Part shown: piece after piece, positions 37,441 through 46,542 of the stretch
Layout of the letters: every line of letters starts with the position of its first letter
How positions within the stretch are numbered: the stretch's first letter is position 1
Origin: Breznakia pachnodae
GTDB lineage: Bacteria > Bacillota_I > Bacilli_A > Erysipelotrichales > Erysipelotrichaceae
Direction: 5' to 3'
DNA length: 64,000 bases
Assembly: GCF_030814225.1 (NCBI RefSeq)
Contig: NZ_JAUSUR010000003.1
Location: 186,001 to 250,000 of the forward strand
The notes under the pieces: generated by a model
Told to the model about the DNA's origin: nothing
The model's database searches: none
What the model saw: the letters and a program-made list of their open reading frames with translations, nothing else
Program-made: the position numbers and the translations under genes

Positions 37441-37806
37441 ATGAAAGATTTAGGTATACTTGCAGTAGAATGGATTACAACTGGTTTGATTGTATTTGCT
37501 GGATTATCCGGAAAACAGATTTTATTTATTAATGGACCAAGGTCTGCAGTTATAACACTAGGTGCAATTGGTTTCATTATGTGTATGGTGATGCCATCTG
37601 TGGGATTGTTTGTAAGAAATGCGCCAGCTCACCCAGTAACGATTGTTGCTTATATTGTTGGATTGGCTGCGTTATTTATAACGTTGGTACAAGTATTCCG
37701 CTGGAATATTCCAGTAGTGAATGAGCCAACAATGGCACTGTATATTGTTGCAGGCTGCATAGTAGTGAAATCAATTATAGCCAGATGTGCAACCCTTATA
37801 TTTTAA
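37441..37806 (+). CDS. Unrecognised small membrane protein under TetR control
   Basis: 121 residues with four hydrophobic segments (about 8-26, 35-56, 67-85 and 97-118). It starts 2 bases after the tetR stop, with GAGGA in the end of tetR. No family recognised. The position suggests a role in tolerance to, or transport of, the TetR ligand, but the protein is smaller than usual efflux pumps. Confidence 0.7.
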   Translation: MKDLGILAVEWITTGLIVFAGLSGKQILFINGPRSAVITLGAIGFIMCMVMPSVGLFVRNAPAHPVTIVAYIVGLAALFITLVQVFRWNIPVVNEPTMALYIVAGCIVVKSIIARCATLIF

Positions 37807-37832
37807 AAAAATTCACCACATGGTGAATTTTT
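37807..37832 (+). terminator. Bidirectional terminator
   Basis: AAAAATTCACCA (37807-37818) and TGGTGAATTTTT (37821-37832) pair perfectly. Shared by the convergent genes ending at 37806 and 37831. Confidence 0.88.
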
Positions 37833-38364
37833 ACTTTCTATTTTTAAAATATGTTATTGCGATACGTACTCCCATATACGCAGCAGCAATGGCTACAACA
37901 ATACTTGCAATTACTAATGCAGTATTTTCTAACATTCCTTCGGTAGCAAATAAGTTTGCAATTAATAGAATACCTAAAGCAAAATATAAACACATACGTA
38001 GGATTAACCCACCATTGCTTAATTCTGCAAGTTCCTCTCTAGCCTTTTTTGAAGCTTCAGGTTCAAAGTTTTTAAGTCTAGGGAATGATGAAACTAAAGT
38101 ACGGAATCGATATTCTAAAACTGCAATGATAACAGCTGAGAGTCCAAGGGAAACCCAAATGTTAATCTTGAATAATAATTCACATAAAATAAAACAAACA
38201 ATTCCTAAAATATAACGATACAACAATGGTTGCATCTTTGGTTCCATTTCTTTTGGGATTACATGTCCAACCTTCGAACGTTTGTTGTAATACACCGCTC
38301 GATTGTGTTTATCATAGTAGATATTTGCTCCACTAAGAACTACGTCTTTTTTTGCTTTTGCCAT
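37831..38364 (-). CDS. Unrecognised membrane protein
   Basis: 177 residues from ATG 38364, preceded by AGAGGTG at a 9-base gap; a GTG further upstream overlaps that site. A basic N-terminus (AKAKKDVVLSGANIYYDKHNRAVYYNKRS) precedes two hydrophobic pairs (about 50-88 and 122-170) with a charged central loop. No family recognised. Single-gene unit on the minus strand. Confidence 0.7.
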   Translation of the reverse strand: MAKAKKDVVLSGANIYYDKHNRAVYYNKRSKVGHVIPKEMEPKMQPLLYRYILGIVCFILCELLFKINIWVSLGLSAVIIAVLEYRFRTLVSSFPRLKNFEPEASKKAREELAELSNGGLILRMCLYFALGILLIANLFATEGMLENTALVIASIVVAIAAAYMGVRIAITYFKNRK

Positions 38365-38467
38365 AATATAAAACACCTCTATGCTATATTATAATCGCTT
38401 ACAAACATAATATCTATAAAGAATTAATAAATTATTTGCACAAATTAACACAATGAATGTATTTGGA

Positions 38468-38497
38468 TTGAATTACTTGAATTATGCGATATATAAT
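38468..38497 (+). promoter_or_regulatory. agaS promoter
   Basis: TTGAAT (38468-38473), 18-base spacer, TATAAT (38492-38497). It lies inside the longer open frame starting at 38453 and supports the start at 38531. Confidence 0.65.
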
Positions 38498-38530
38498 GTG
38501 TGTGACAAACTTGGAATGAAGGAGGACAGT

Positions 38531-39703
38531 ATGTTATTTAATAAAGATTTAGATACTTGGAAAAAAGAGAACGGGTATTGGACAGCAAAAGAAATTAATC
38601 AACAACCAGAGACTTGGAAGAAAACATTACAGCTTGTGAAGGATCACAAAGAGGATATTCAGAAGTTTATTGATAAGGTAATTAAACAAGATGATTTTGA
38701 TGTGATTTGCACTGGAGCAGGAACAAGTGAATTTGTGGGTAATGCGGTATTCTCATACTTGAACCAAAAGTTGGATCACAAATGTAAGTCATATGCGACA
38801 ACAGATATTGTTGCATATCCAGAAAACTACCTGTCAAGAACAAAACCAACATTATTGATTTCGTATGGTCGTAGTGGAAACTCACCAGAATCAGTTGGAG
38901 CAGTAGAAACAGCAAATGTTGTATGTGAAAATATTTACCATTTATTTATCACATGTAATAAAGATGGTGCATTAGCTAAATATGCAGATGGAAAAGAAAA
39001 CTGTTATGCAATTAATATTACACAAGAAACTCATGACCAAAGTTTCGCAATGACTTCTAGTTATACAAACATGTATTTAGCTACTGTGCTAAGCTTTAAC
39101 TTAGATAACTTAGATGAAATGGACAAAAACCTAACAACAATCGCTGATGGAGCAGATCGTTTGTTAAATGGTGGATTTACAAAAATTCAAGATATGATCA
39201 ATGACTTTGATTTTGATCGTTTAGTATATCTAGGAAGTAACACAAACAAAGGGGTTGCTCAAGAATCAGCACTTAAGATGTTAGAACTTACTGCTGGTAA
39301 AGTTACAACAATGTTTGATACACCTTTAGGTTTCCGTCATGGACCAAAATCGATTATTAATGAAAAGACATTAACAGTCGTATATTTGAGTGATAATGAA
39401 TATACACGAGAATATGAATATGATATTATTAAGGAGATGAGTCCACAACGTCATGGAAACAAAATCTTGGCTGTTTCAACTCATCATGATGACGAAGTCG
39501 CTGGTTTAGTGGATTACTTCTATTCGTTTGATAATGATCAACGTTTAGATAATGTATTTGTAGGATTGGAATATATTATTGTTGCACAATTAATTGCACT
39601 TTATAAATCATTGTCTTACAAACTTACACCAGATAACCCATGTCCAAGCGGTGAAGTCAATAGAGTTGTAAAAGGGGTAATTATCTACCCTTATGAAAAA
39701 TAA
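38531..39703 (+). CDS. agaS: AgaS-family SIS-domain sugar phosphate isomerase/deaminase
   Basis: 390 residues with two SIS domains. CTGAGTSEFVGNAV and SYGRSGNSPESVGAV form the first sugar-phosphate site, and GSNTNKGVAQESALKMLELTAGK with FRHGPKSIINE the second. AgaS-type proteins convert galactosamine-6-phosphate or related amino-sugar phosphates. Start 38531 follows AAGGAGGA. It is followed by a Man-family IIA gene, and the matching IIB, IIC and IID are at 42-44 kb, which supports an amino-sugar PTS pathway. No deacetylase or tagatose aldolase is here. Confidence 0.88.
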   Translation: MLFNKDLDTWKKENGYWTAKEINQQPETWKKTLQLVKDHKEDIQKFIDKVIKQDDFDVICTGAGTSEFVGNAVFSYLNQKLDHKCKSYATTDIVAYPENYLSRTKPTLLISYGRSGNSPESVGAVETANVVCENIYHLFITCNKDGALAKYADGKENCYAINITQETHDQSFAMTSSYTNMYLATVLSFNLDNLDEMDKNLTTIADGADRLLNGGFTKIQDMINDFDFDRLVYLGSNTNKGVAQESALKMLELTAGKVTTMFDTPLGFRHGPKSIINEKTLTVVYLSDNEYTREYEYDIIKEMSPQRHGNKILAVSTHHDDEVAGLVDYFYSFDNDQRLDNVFVGLEYIIVAQLIALYKSLSYKLTPDNPCPSGEVNRVVKGVIIYPYEK

Positions 39704-39715
39704 AGGAGAACTGAA

Positions 39716-40147
39716 ATGATTGGAATCGTAGTAACCGGACACGGAAATTTCGGATCAGGATTAACTAGCTCAGTAAACTTAATTGCTGGAAATCCTGCAA
39801 ATTATGAATATGTAGACTTTATTGAGTCTTACTCAACTGATGACTTAGATCGTGAACTTAGAAAAGCATTTGATAAACTAAGTGATTGTGAAGGAATTAT
39901 TGTAATGTCAGACTTACCTGGTGGTTCACCATTTAAGACTGCTGTAATGGTTGGACAAGAATATGATAATATTCACGTAATTGGTGGAACAAACTTACCA
40001 ATGATCGTAGAAATCACAATGGCAAGAACAATGATTGAAGATGTTGATGCTTTAGTTGATATGGCTCTTACTACAGGTAAAGATCAAATTGTTAAATTTG
40101 AAATTAAAAAACCAACACAAGTAGATGAAGAAAGTGATGGAATTTAG
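39716..40147 (+). CDS. PTS IIA component, mannose family
   Basis: 143 residues. Phospho-His9 lies in GIVVTGHGNFGSGL, and SDLPGGSPFKTAVMV and GGTNLPMIVE complete the EIIA-Man fold. It takes phosphate from HPr for the IIB at 41991. It sits in the agaS operon rather than with IIB/IIC/IID. Good AAGGAGA site. Confidence 0.92.
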   Translation: MIGIVVTGHGNFGSGLTSSVNLIAGNPANYEYVDFIESYSTDDLDRELRKAFDKLSDCEGIIVMSDLPGGSPFKTAVMVGQEYDNIHVIGGTNLPMIVEITMARTMIEDVDALVDMALTTGKDQIVKFEIKKPTQVDEESDGI

Positions 40148-40149
40148 AG

Positions 40150-40176
40150 AGAACGCTGAAAAGTGTTCTTTTTCTT
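40150..40176 (+). terminator. Terminator after the agaS-IIA operon
   Basis: AGAACGCT (40150-40157), loop GAAA, AGTGTTCT (40162-40169), followed by T-rich sequence. Confidence 0.8.
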
Positions 40177-40506
40177 TGGTATACAAAAAAGAATACATCT
40201 GTATTTAGAAAAATTATTCGACAAGGACGAACGCAAGGTAAGAATTGATTGTTTATTCTCTTATTATGACGATGGATAAAGGGGATAACTGCTTTTGGTA
40301 TGGAAATAAATTGCCCAAAAGTGCTAGTTTTTACTTAATGATATTATGGGAAAATGGATTTCTTGCGAACCTTTTTGACAATTCATGCATCTTTACTTAT
40401 GAGGGAGGGAAATTAGACCAAGTGATACCGCCCAAAAATTTGATTATTATGAACATGCCCAAATAATATGAAAAATTTTTATCATTTGTAACCTCTTTCG
40501 CCCTTC
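40177..40506. other. Non-coding gap with no supported gene
   Basis: About 330 bases between two terminators. A 73-codon frame (40245-40466) has no ribosome site and no recognisable protein features. The word GCCCAAA occurs three times (about 40313, 40431 and 40454). I see no promoter, RNA or mobile element; it may be decayed sequence. Confidence 0.4.
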
Positions 40507-40541
40507 AAAAAAGCCACTTCGCTGCCCGAAGTGACTTTTTT
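40507..40541 (-). terminator. Terminator of the AraC-family gene
   Basis: Arms 40507-40521 and 40527-40541 pair with one mismatch around CTGCC, with A/T-runs at both ends. It overlaps the stop codon of the minus-strand gene. Confidence 0.85.
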
Positions 40542-41712
40542 AGTTGTAAATTGTTTTTGCATAATCCGTTGGTGTGATACCAAACTGCTGTTTAAACTTC
40601 CTTGAGAAGTAGTGGATAGATGCAAATCCTAAAATATTGGATATCTCAGAAATAGTATATTTTGATTCTTTAATTAATAATTTTGATTTCTGTAATTTTA
40701 AATCGCTAATATATTGTTTTGGTGCAGTATTCAAATTATTCTTGAATAACTGTTGTAAACTAGAACGACTGATTGAGAATTCCTGACATAATTTTTCAAT
40801 TGTAATTGCAGTATAAATATTATCATTAATATAAATAAGAACCTCATTTAATAATTCATTTTCGAATTTCTGTTGCATTGGTGTATTCGCAACCGGACTA
40901 TCATCAATGAAGTCGCTGTAGATAAGTCGAACAACAATCTCTTGTAAATAGCAGATCATCAGATCCTTACTGAAGACTTGGTCATTGCCAGAAGCACGAA
41001 CAAAATTGTTGATTGTTGTTAGTGCATCACGGTTTGCCTGAAAGACTCGATTCTTTAAATCATCTTCATGTGAACATTCCATATCAAACATAACAGTTAA
41101 GTATGAACATGAATGCTCATTGTTCGTGTGTTGTGTATGGTATTGTCTGGGAGCGTATAAGATTAACTCATAGTTATTTAAGTTAAAGTATTCACCATCA
41201 ATTGAAGTTTCTAATTGACCACTGTCAATAAAAGTTAATTCCCAGTGTCCATGACTTTCGCCAGAGAAGTTATAATTTGCATTACGAACTTGATAGTAAC
41301 ACGCTAATACTTCATTCACTTGAACGTTTGGTAAGATTCGCTCATAAACAAACTCTTCATCAAGTGCATGTTTCTTATTGGAAATATTACTTAATGATGA
41401 TATTTCGATTTTAGAGTTATTCGTAATACTAATGAAATTAAAATAAACACCAGCTTTAATTTTGATTACACGATGGATAACAAACTGTTCAATTGGAGCT
41501 TGGTTAATATCATCAGATACAACCAACATAACAATTCCATCATCAACACGAATGTAAGTATCCTCATCATTGCAGTATAAGAAGTTTACTTTCTTATTTG
41601 CAATTTTTAGTATCTTTCTTCCTCCAGGTTTACCTCTTGTTTTATCACGAGATAGATCTTGAAAGATTTCTCCATATTTCTGAAAAATAAAACTTGTAGT
41701 TTTGTTAAACAT
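40540..41712 (-). CDS. AraC-family transcriptional regulator
   Basis: 390 residues. The C-terminal 100 residues hold the double HTH of AraC proteins: ITIEKLCQEFSISRSSLQQLFKNNLNTAPKQYI and ISEISNILGFASIHYFSRKFKQQFGITPTDYAK. The middle part (about 150-215) has a cupin-like sensor (SHGHWELTFIDSGQLETSIDG). The N-terminal 130 residues are unassigned. It lies between agaS-IIA and the IIB-IIC-IID operon and is divergent from the latter, whose control region has 21-base-spaced direct repeats. It is the likely amino-sugar regulator. Confidence 0.9.
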   Translation of the reverse strand: MFNKTTSFIFQKYGEIFQDLSRDKTRGKPGGRKILKIANKKVNFLYCNDEDTYIRVDDGIVMLVVSDDINQAPIEQFVIHRVIKIKAGVYFNFISITNNSKIEISSLSNISNKKHALDEEFVYERILPNVQVNEVLACYYQVRNANYNFSGESHGHWELTFIDSGQLETSIDGEYFNLNNYELILYAPRQYHTQHTNNEHSCSYLTVMFDMECSHEDDLKNRVFQANRDALTTINNFVRASGNDQVFSKDLMICYLQEIVVRLIYSDFIDDSPVANTPMQQKFENELLNEVLIYINDNIYTAITIEKLCQEFSISRSSLQQLFKNNLNTAPKQYISDLKLQKSKLLIKESKYTISEISNILGFASIHYFSRKFKQQFGITPTDYAKTIYN

Positions 41713-41828
41713 AAGATCACCTTTTCTATATTTTTAGTTTATCATACTTCGAAACGCGTGCAAAATAAAACTATTATAAATTATTTAATATTTATAAGTG
41801 TCGTCACAAAAATGGGAAAAAGCACTTC

Positions 41829-41852
41829 TTTTTGTTGTAAATACAACAAAAA
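41829..41852 (+). promoter_or_regulatory. 24-base perfect inverted repeat in the AraC/IIB intergenic region
   Basis: TTTTTGTTGT (41829-41838), AAAT, ACAACAAAAA (41843-41852). It could be an operator for either divergent unit. Confidence 0.5.
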
Positions 41853-41875
41853 TATATGAAAATCACACAACTTTC

Positions 41876-41911
41876 ACAAAAAGTACAAACCGTTTAACAA
41901 AAAGTGTAAAT
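41876..41911 (+). promoter_or_regulatory. Direct repeats, probable AraC activator sites
   Basis: ACAAAAAGTACAAAC (41876-41890) and ACAAAAAGTGTAAAT (41897-41911) start exactly 21 bases apart, two helix turns. The second overlaps the expected -35 of a promoter with TATACT at 41926-41931, as in AraC activation. Confidence 0.6.
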
Positions 41912-41990
41912 ACATTTCTTCTTAATATACTAAAATATAAGTGTAGTGAAGCCTGTCTTCTATTTGCACTACAGAAGGGAGAGAGAAGAT

Positions 41991-42467
41991 ATGCCAAACA
42001 TAGTATTAACAAGGATAGACAATCGTTTAATCCATGGTCAAGTGGCTACTCAATGGGCTGGTGTTGTTGGCGCTAACTTATTGTTAGTTGCAAACGATGC
42101 AGTTGCTGGTGATGAATTCAGACAAGGTCTGATGAACATGGCTGCGCCTGCATATGCACAGACTAGATATTTTACAATTCAAAAAACGATTGATATTATC
42201 GACAAAGCGAGCGATGCTCAAAAAATTGCAATCATATGTGAAACACCTCAAGATGTGTTAAAACTGATTGAGGGAGGTGTTCCGATTAAAAAAGTTAATA
42301 TCGGTAACATGCATATGGCTGAAGGAAAGCGTCAAGTTGCTACAACAGTTGCGGTTGATGACAGCGATGTGGCTGCTTTCAAAAGAATGCAAGAGTTAGG
42401 TGTTGAGCTTGAAATCAAGCGTGTACCTGATACTTCTGCAGAAGATGTAAAAAAATTATTTAAATAG
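41991..42467 (+). CDS. PTS IIB component, mannose/GalNAc family
   Basis: 158 residues. The active His is in RIDNRLIHGQVATQWAG, typical of EIIB-Man/Sor/Aga proteins. ATG 41991 follows a purine-rich GGGAGAGAGAAG site; the upstream in-frame ATG at 41946 lacks one. First gene of IIB-IIC-IID. Its IIA is encoded at 39.7 kb with agaS, so an amino sugar such as GalNAc or galactosamine is plausible. Confidence 0.93.
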   Translation: MPNIVLTRIDNRLIHGQVATQWAGVVGANLLLVANDAVAGDEFRQGLMNMAAPAYAQTRYFTIQKTIDIIDKASDAQKIAIICETPQDVLKLIEGGVPIKKVNIGNMHMAEGKRQVATTVAVDDSDVAAFKRMQELGVELEIKRVPDTSAEDVKKLFK

Positions 42468-42494
42468 GAATTATTTTAAAAAAGGAGAAAAAAT

Positions 42495-43319
42495 ATGGAC
42501 GTTAATATTTTTCAGGCTCTATTGGTTTTCGTTGTAGCATTTATTGCGGCAATCGACCAATTTAGTTTCTTGGAATCTTTATACCAACCAATCGTACTAT
42601 GTCCGATTGTTGGGGCAATCCTAGGAAACTTTGAATTAGGAATTGTAGTAGGTGGAGCTTACCAATTAATGCAAATTGGTAGTATGCCTATCGGTGGAGC
42701 ACAACCACCAAATGCCATCATGGGTGGTATTATGGCGACAGTATTCGCTATCGCTTTAGATTTAAGCCCTACAGCAGATGGTGTTGGAGCAGCTCTTGGT
42801 TTAGCTGTACCATTCGCAGTATTCGGACAATACGCTGTTACATTAACATTTACAGTTATGTCAGGATTAATGGCAAAAGCAGATGAATATGCTGCTAAAG
42901 CAGACACAGCTGGAATCGCAAAAATTAACTATTTATCAATGTTAATTCTTGGATCATTATTTGGTGTTATCGCTGTTGCTGGACTTTATTCAGGACAAGC
43001 ACTGGGAGACACTTTACGTGAATTCTCATTGAACAACTCTTGGGTAATGGCTGGACTAGATGCAGCCGGAGGAATGATGAAATTTGTTGGATTCGCTATC
43101 CTTATGAAAGTTATGATGAGTAACGAAATGTGGGGATACCTACTTGCAGGTTTCGCAATTACAGTTGTTATGAAATCAATCCCAGAAGTGGATGGAGCTT
43201 CATTACTATTAGTTTCATTTATCGGTGTTGCAATTGCATTAGCTGATTACCAAATGAATACAAAGATTAAAAACTCAGCAGGAAGTGCTGGGAATGGAGG
43301 TATGAGCGATGGCATCTAA
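42495..43319 (+). CDS. PTS IIC component, mannose/GalNAc family
   Basis: 274 residues, mannose-family IIC membrane subunit. The GAILGNFELGIVVGGAYQLMQIG and GGAQPPNAIMGGIMA segments are the family signatures. About eight membrane segments are visible. AAGGAG at 42482 serves the start, and the end overlaps the IID gene by 11 bases. Confidence 0.94.
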   Translation: MDVNIFQALLVFVVAFIAAIDQFSFLESLYQPIVLCPIVGAILGNFELGIVVGGAYQLMQIGSMPIGGAQPPNAIMGGIMATVFAIALDLSPTADGVGAALGLAVPFAVFGQYAVTLTFTVMSGLMAKADEYAAKADTAGIAKINYLSMLILGSLFGVIAVAGLYSGQALGDTLREFSLNNSWVMAGLDAAGGMMKFVGFAILMKVMMSNEMWGYLLAGFAITVVMKSIPEVDGASLLLVSFIGVAIALADYQMNTKIKNSAGSAGNGGMSDGI

Positions 43320-44220
43320 CATTACACAAACCCACTATAATGATATGACTCCAGCAAAAAAAGTTAGTAAAAAAGCATTAAACAAAATGATCTGGAGATC
43401 ATTATTCTTACAAGCATCTTTCAACTATGAAAGAATGCAAGCAGGTGGATGGTTATATGGAATGATTCCTGGATTGGAAGAAATTCATACTAACAAAGAT
43501 GATTTAGCATTATCAATGAGTCACAACTTAGACTTTATTAATACTCACCCATTCTTAGTAACATTCGTTATGGGTATCGTTCTTTCATTAGAACAAGAAA
43601 AAGCTGATATTCAAACAATTCGTTCAGTACGTATTGCTGCAGCTGGTCCACTAGGTGGAATCGGGGATGCAATCTTCTGGTTAACATTAGTTCCAATTAC
43701 AGCTGGTATTACTGGAAATATGGCAATGAACGACCGTTCGATCTTGGGTGCAATTTTATTCCTAATTATTTTTAATGGAGTACAATTCGCTGTACGTATC
43801 TGGTTGATGCACTGGTCATACAACCTTGGTACAAAAGCAGTTTCAGTTCTTACTGATAACGCAAAAGAATTTACGCGTGCTGCTTCTATTCTTGGTATCT
43901 TCGTAGTAGGATCTTTGATTGCTGCTTACGGTACTACATCTATTCGTATTATCCTTACAGATCCAGTAGTGGATGTACAAGGATTATTAAATGGTATTTT
44001 ACCAAAAATGATTCCATTAGCAATTACATTAATGTTATTTGCATTAATCAGAAAAGGATGGTCACCAACTAAGTGTATCCTTCTGTTAATCGTAATTGGT
44101 TTATTTGGAACTGCATTTGGAATCCTTGCGGGAGATTCAAAAGCACAAAACGAAGATGGTTCTACTATTCCTGGTGGATATACTCCATTAGTTGAATGGT
44201 ATGATTATCCAACAGAGTAA
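43309..44220 (+). CDS. PTS IID component, mannose/GalNAc family
   Basis: 303 residues. IID pairs with IIC in the mannose-family transporter and also contacts sugar. RSLFLQASFNYERMQAGGWLYGMIPGL near the N-terminus and AAGPLGGIGDAIFWLTLVPI are diagnostic. A GGAGGT at 43295-43300 inside the IIC gene serves the ATG at 43309. Last gene of the operon. Confidence 0.95.
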   Translation: MASNITQTHYNDMTPAKKVSKKALNKMIWRSLFLQASFNYERMQAGGWLYGMIPGLEEIHTNKDDLALSMSHNLDFINTHPFLVTFVMGIVLSLEQEKADIQTIRSVRIAAAGPLGGIGDAIFWLTLVPITAGITGNMAMNDRSILGAILFLIIFNGVQFAVRIWLMHWSYNLGTKAVSVLTDNAKEFTRAASILGIFVVGSLIAAYGTTSIRIILTDPVVDVQGLLNGILPKMIPLAITLMLFALIRKGWSPTKCILLLIVIGLFGTAFGILAGDSKAQNEDGSTIPGGYTPLVEWYDYPTE

Positions 44221-44274
44221 AACAAAATAATAGAATTGGACTAGTCTTTGGTTTAAGAAAACTCTCTCAATTCG

Positions 44275-44310
44275 AAATAGGAGTATCACTTCGGTGGTAC
44301 CCTTTTTTAT
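44275..44310 (+). terminator. Terminator after the IID gene
   Basis: GTATCAC-TTCG-GTGGTAC stem with a G-U pair, tetraloop TTCG, followed by CCTTTTTT. Confidence 0.8.
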
Positions 44311-44398
44311 ATCTCGGAAAAATTGGAAGTATTTGAGAAAAAATTAACAAGTAATGTTGAAATGTTCAAAAAATATAGTAAAAAAGCAGTAATCTTAA

Positions 44399-44427
44399 TT
44401 GACAATGGGTTCATATAATCATATAAT
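44399..44427 (+). promoter_or_regulatory. gapA promoter
   Basis: TTGACA (44399-44404), 17-base spacer, TATAAT (44422-44427): a perfect consensus, fitting a highly expressed glycolytic gene. Confidence 0.9.
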
Positions 44428-44454
44428 TTATTGGTACGAAGGAGGACTTTTAAC

Positions 44455-45471
44455 ATGGCAGTAAAAGTTGCAATTAATGGTTTTGGACGTATTGGACGTC
44501 TTGCATTTAGACAAATGTTTGGAGCGGAGGGATATGAAGTCGTAGCAATCAACGATTTAACAGATCCTAAAATGTTAGCTCATTTATTAAAATATGATTC
44601 AGCACAAGGAAGATATGCATTAGCAGACAAAGTTGTTGCTGGAGAATCATCAATCACAGTTGATGGAAAAGAAATCAAAATCTACAGTGAAGCAGATGCT
44701 TCTAAATTACCTTGGGGTGATATCGATGTAGACGTAGTATTAGAATGTACTGGATTCTATACTTCTAAAAAAGCTGCTCAAGCACACATTGATGCTGGAG
44801 CTAAAAAAGTTGTTATCTCAGCACCAGCTGGAAATGACTTACCAACAGTAGTATTTGGAGTAAACGAAGATGTATTAAAAGCTGATGACACAATTATCTC
44901 TGCTGCATCTTGTACAACAAACTGTTTAGCTCCAATGGCTAACACATTAAATAATTTAGCAAAAATCAAAAGTGGAATTATGGCTACAATCCATGCTTAC
45001 ACTGGAGACCAAATGTTATTAGATGGACCTCACCGTAAAGGTGACTTAAGAAGAGCTCGTGCAGCTGCAGTAAACATTGTACCTAACTCTACAGGTGCTG
45101 CAAAAGCAATCGGACTAGTTATTCCTGAATTAAACGGAAAATTAATCGGAGCAGCTCAACGTGTTCCAGTTCCTACTGGATCAACAACTATTCTTACTAC
45201 AGTAGTAGAAGGAACAGTTACAGTGGACGAAATCAACGCAGCTATGAAAGCAGCAGCTGATGGAACTTCATTCGGTTATACTGAAGACCAATTAGTATCT
45301 TCTGATATTATTGGAATCACTCAAGGATCATTATTTGATGCAACTCAAACAATGGTAATTCCTCTAGATAACGGAACTACACAAGTTCAAACAGTATCTT
45401 GGTATGACAACGAAAACTCATACACTAGCCAAATGGTTAGAACAATCAAATATTTCGCTGAATTAGCATAA
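44455..45471 (+). CDS. gapA: Glyceraldehyde-3-phosphate dehydrogenase
   Basis: 338 residues. It oxidises glyceraldehyde-3-phosphate with NAD and phosphate. [14 protein letters not shown] is the NAD-binding loop, [13 protein letters not shown] holds the catalytic Cys and [14 protein letters not shown] the catalytic His. ATG 44455 follows AAGGAGGA; the in-frame start at 44431 lies upstream of that site. Single-gene unit with consensus promoter and strong terminator. Confidence 0.97.
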   Translation: MAVKVAINGFGRIGRLAFRQMFGAEGYEVVAINDLTDPKMLAHLLKYDSAQGRYALADKVVAGESSITVDGKEIKIYSEADASKLPWGDIDVDVVLECTGFYTSKKAAQAHIDAGAKKVVISAPAGNDLPTVVFGVNEDVLKADDTIISAASCTTNCLAPMANTLNNLAKIKSGIMATIHAYTGDQMLLDGPHRKGDLRRARAAAVNIVPNSTGAAKAIGLVIPELNGKLIGAAQRVPVPTGSTTILTTVVEGTVTVDEINAAMKAAADGTSFGYTEDQLVSSDIIGITQGSLFDATQTMVIPLDNGTTQVQTVSWYDNENSYTSQMVRTIKYFAELA

Positions 45472-45483
45472 TTTTGATTTATT

Positions 45484-45521
45484 AGAAGTTACAACATACG
45501 TTGTAGCTTCTTTTTTTTTTG
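45484..45521 (+). terminator. gapA terminator
   Basis: AGAAGTTACAAC (45484-45495), ATAC, GTTGTAGCTTCT (45500-45511) with one G-U, then a run of ten T. Confidence 0.92.
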
Positions 45522-45577
45522 TTGGCTTGATTATAATAAATTTATATTCTATAATTAAACAAAAGGAAGTAATGATT

Positions 45578-46513
45578 ATGGAAGACTTTAAGGAGTATAT
45601 TTTAAAGAATCATCAAGTAAGAAAAAATAGGAAACAAAGAAAAGCGTTTCGAGAGTGGCTACAACCATACATACAAAGTATGGGATATAACTGTACTTTT
45701 CAGGAGTATAAGAAGAATGGAAGAGGTGTGAATGTAATTGTGGGAGATCCTGAAAAGGCAAAGATAGTTCTAACTGCTCATTATGATACTCAGGCAGTAA
45801 TGCTTCTGCCTGTATGGATGTTTGTGAGTAACTTGTTTATGTTTGTGGTGAGTCAGCTTATATTGCTGATTCCTTATATACTAATGGAAGTATATCTAGC
45901 TGATATTATTAATTACTTTATTAATAATGCAAGATGGGCAGAAGAAATAAGTGATATATTAATTCTTTTATATTTATGGCAGGGGGTATTTGGAATAGCA
46001 AATAAGCATACAGTGAATGACAATACTTCTGGGGTGATTACATTATTAACAATTATGAAACAGTTAAGACCTGAGTTAAGAGAGGATGTTGCATTTGTCT
46101 TTTTTGATCAAGAAGAATTAGGATTACTTGGCTCAAGAGGATTTAAAAGAGAAGGAAGATATGATGTAGATAATATGTTGTTGATTAATTTTGATTGTGT
46201 TAGTGATGGTAATAATCTTTGTTTTATTTATAAAGAGCGATTTAAGGAATCCGATAGTTATGACGATTTAAAAATAATTATTGATGAACACCAAAGTGAT
46301 TCTAAGAAAGTAATGCTTGTATCATCATCTACTTATACCTATATGTCTGATCAAATGAGATTTAAAAAAGGAATAGGGGTAGCAGCATTAAAGAAAGTTC
46401 CAGTACTTGGATATTACCTAGACCGTATTCATACACCACTTGATACAAAATACGATCAACGAAATATTGATATACTAAGTAAAGTAACTATTGATTTTAT
46501 TGAAAAATTATAA
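45578..46513 (+). CDS. M28-family metallopeptidase with embedded membrane helices
   Basis: 311 residues from ATG 45578 (AAAGGAAG upstream). The M28 zinc ligands are in order: His/Asp in LTAHYDTQAV, Asp in HTVNDNTSGVI, Glu pair in FFDQEELGLLGSRGF, Asp in NFDCVSDG and a late His in DRIHTPLDT. Between the first and second ligands lies a hydrophobic insert (about 75-150: PVWMFVSNLFMFVVSQLILL and more) forming two or three membrane helices. An aminopeptidase-like fold tethered in the membrane is unusual. Substrate unknown. Confidence 0.82.
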   Translation: MEDFKEYILKNHQVRKNRKQRKAFREWLQPYIQSMGYNCTFQEYKKNGRGVNVIVGDPEKAKIVLTAHYDTQAVMLLPVWMFVSNLFMFVVSQLILLIPYILMEVYLADIINYFINNARWAEEISDILILLYLWQGVFGIANKHTVNDNTSGVITLLTIMKQLRPELREDVAFVFFDQEELGLLGSRGFKREGRYDVDNMLLINFDCVSDGNNLCFIYKERFKESDSYDDLKIIIDEHQSDSKKVMLVSSSTYTYMSDQMRFKKGIGVAALKKVPVLGYYLDRIHTPLDTKYDQRNIDILSKVTIDFIEKL

Positions 46514-46542
46514 GATGATACCTGTAGTTTTAGGGGGTATAT

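Noticed and set aside
40245-40466. 73-codon open frame between two terminators
   Set aside because: No ribosome site, no recognisable motif, and it lies between terminators with no promoter evident.
41800-41840. Sigma-54 promoter before the mannose-family PTS operon
   Set aside because: GGGAAAAAGCACTT lacks the GG-N10-GC spacing, and the regulator is AraC type, not LevR type.
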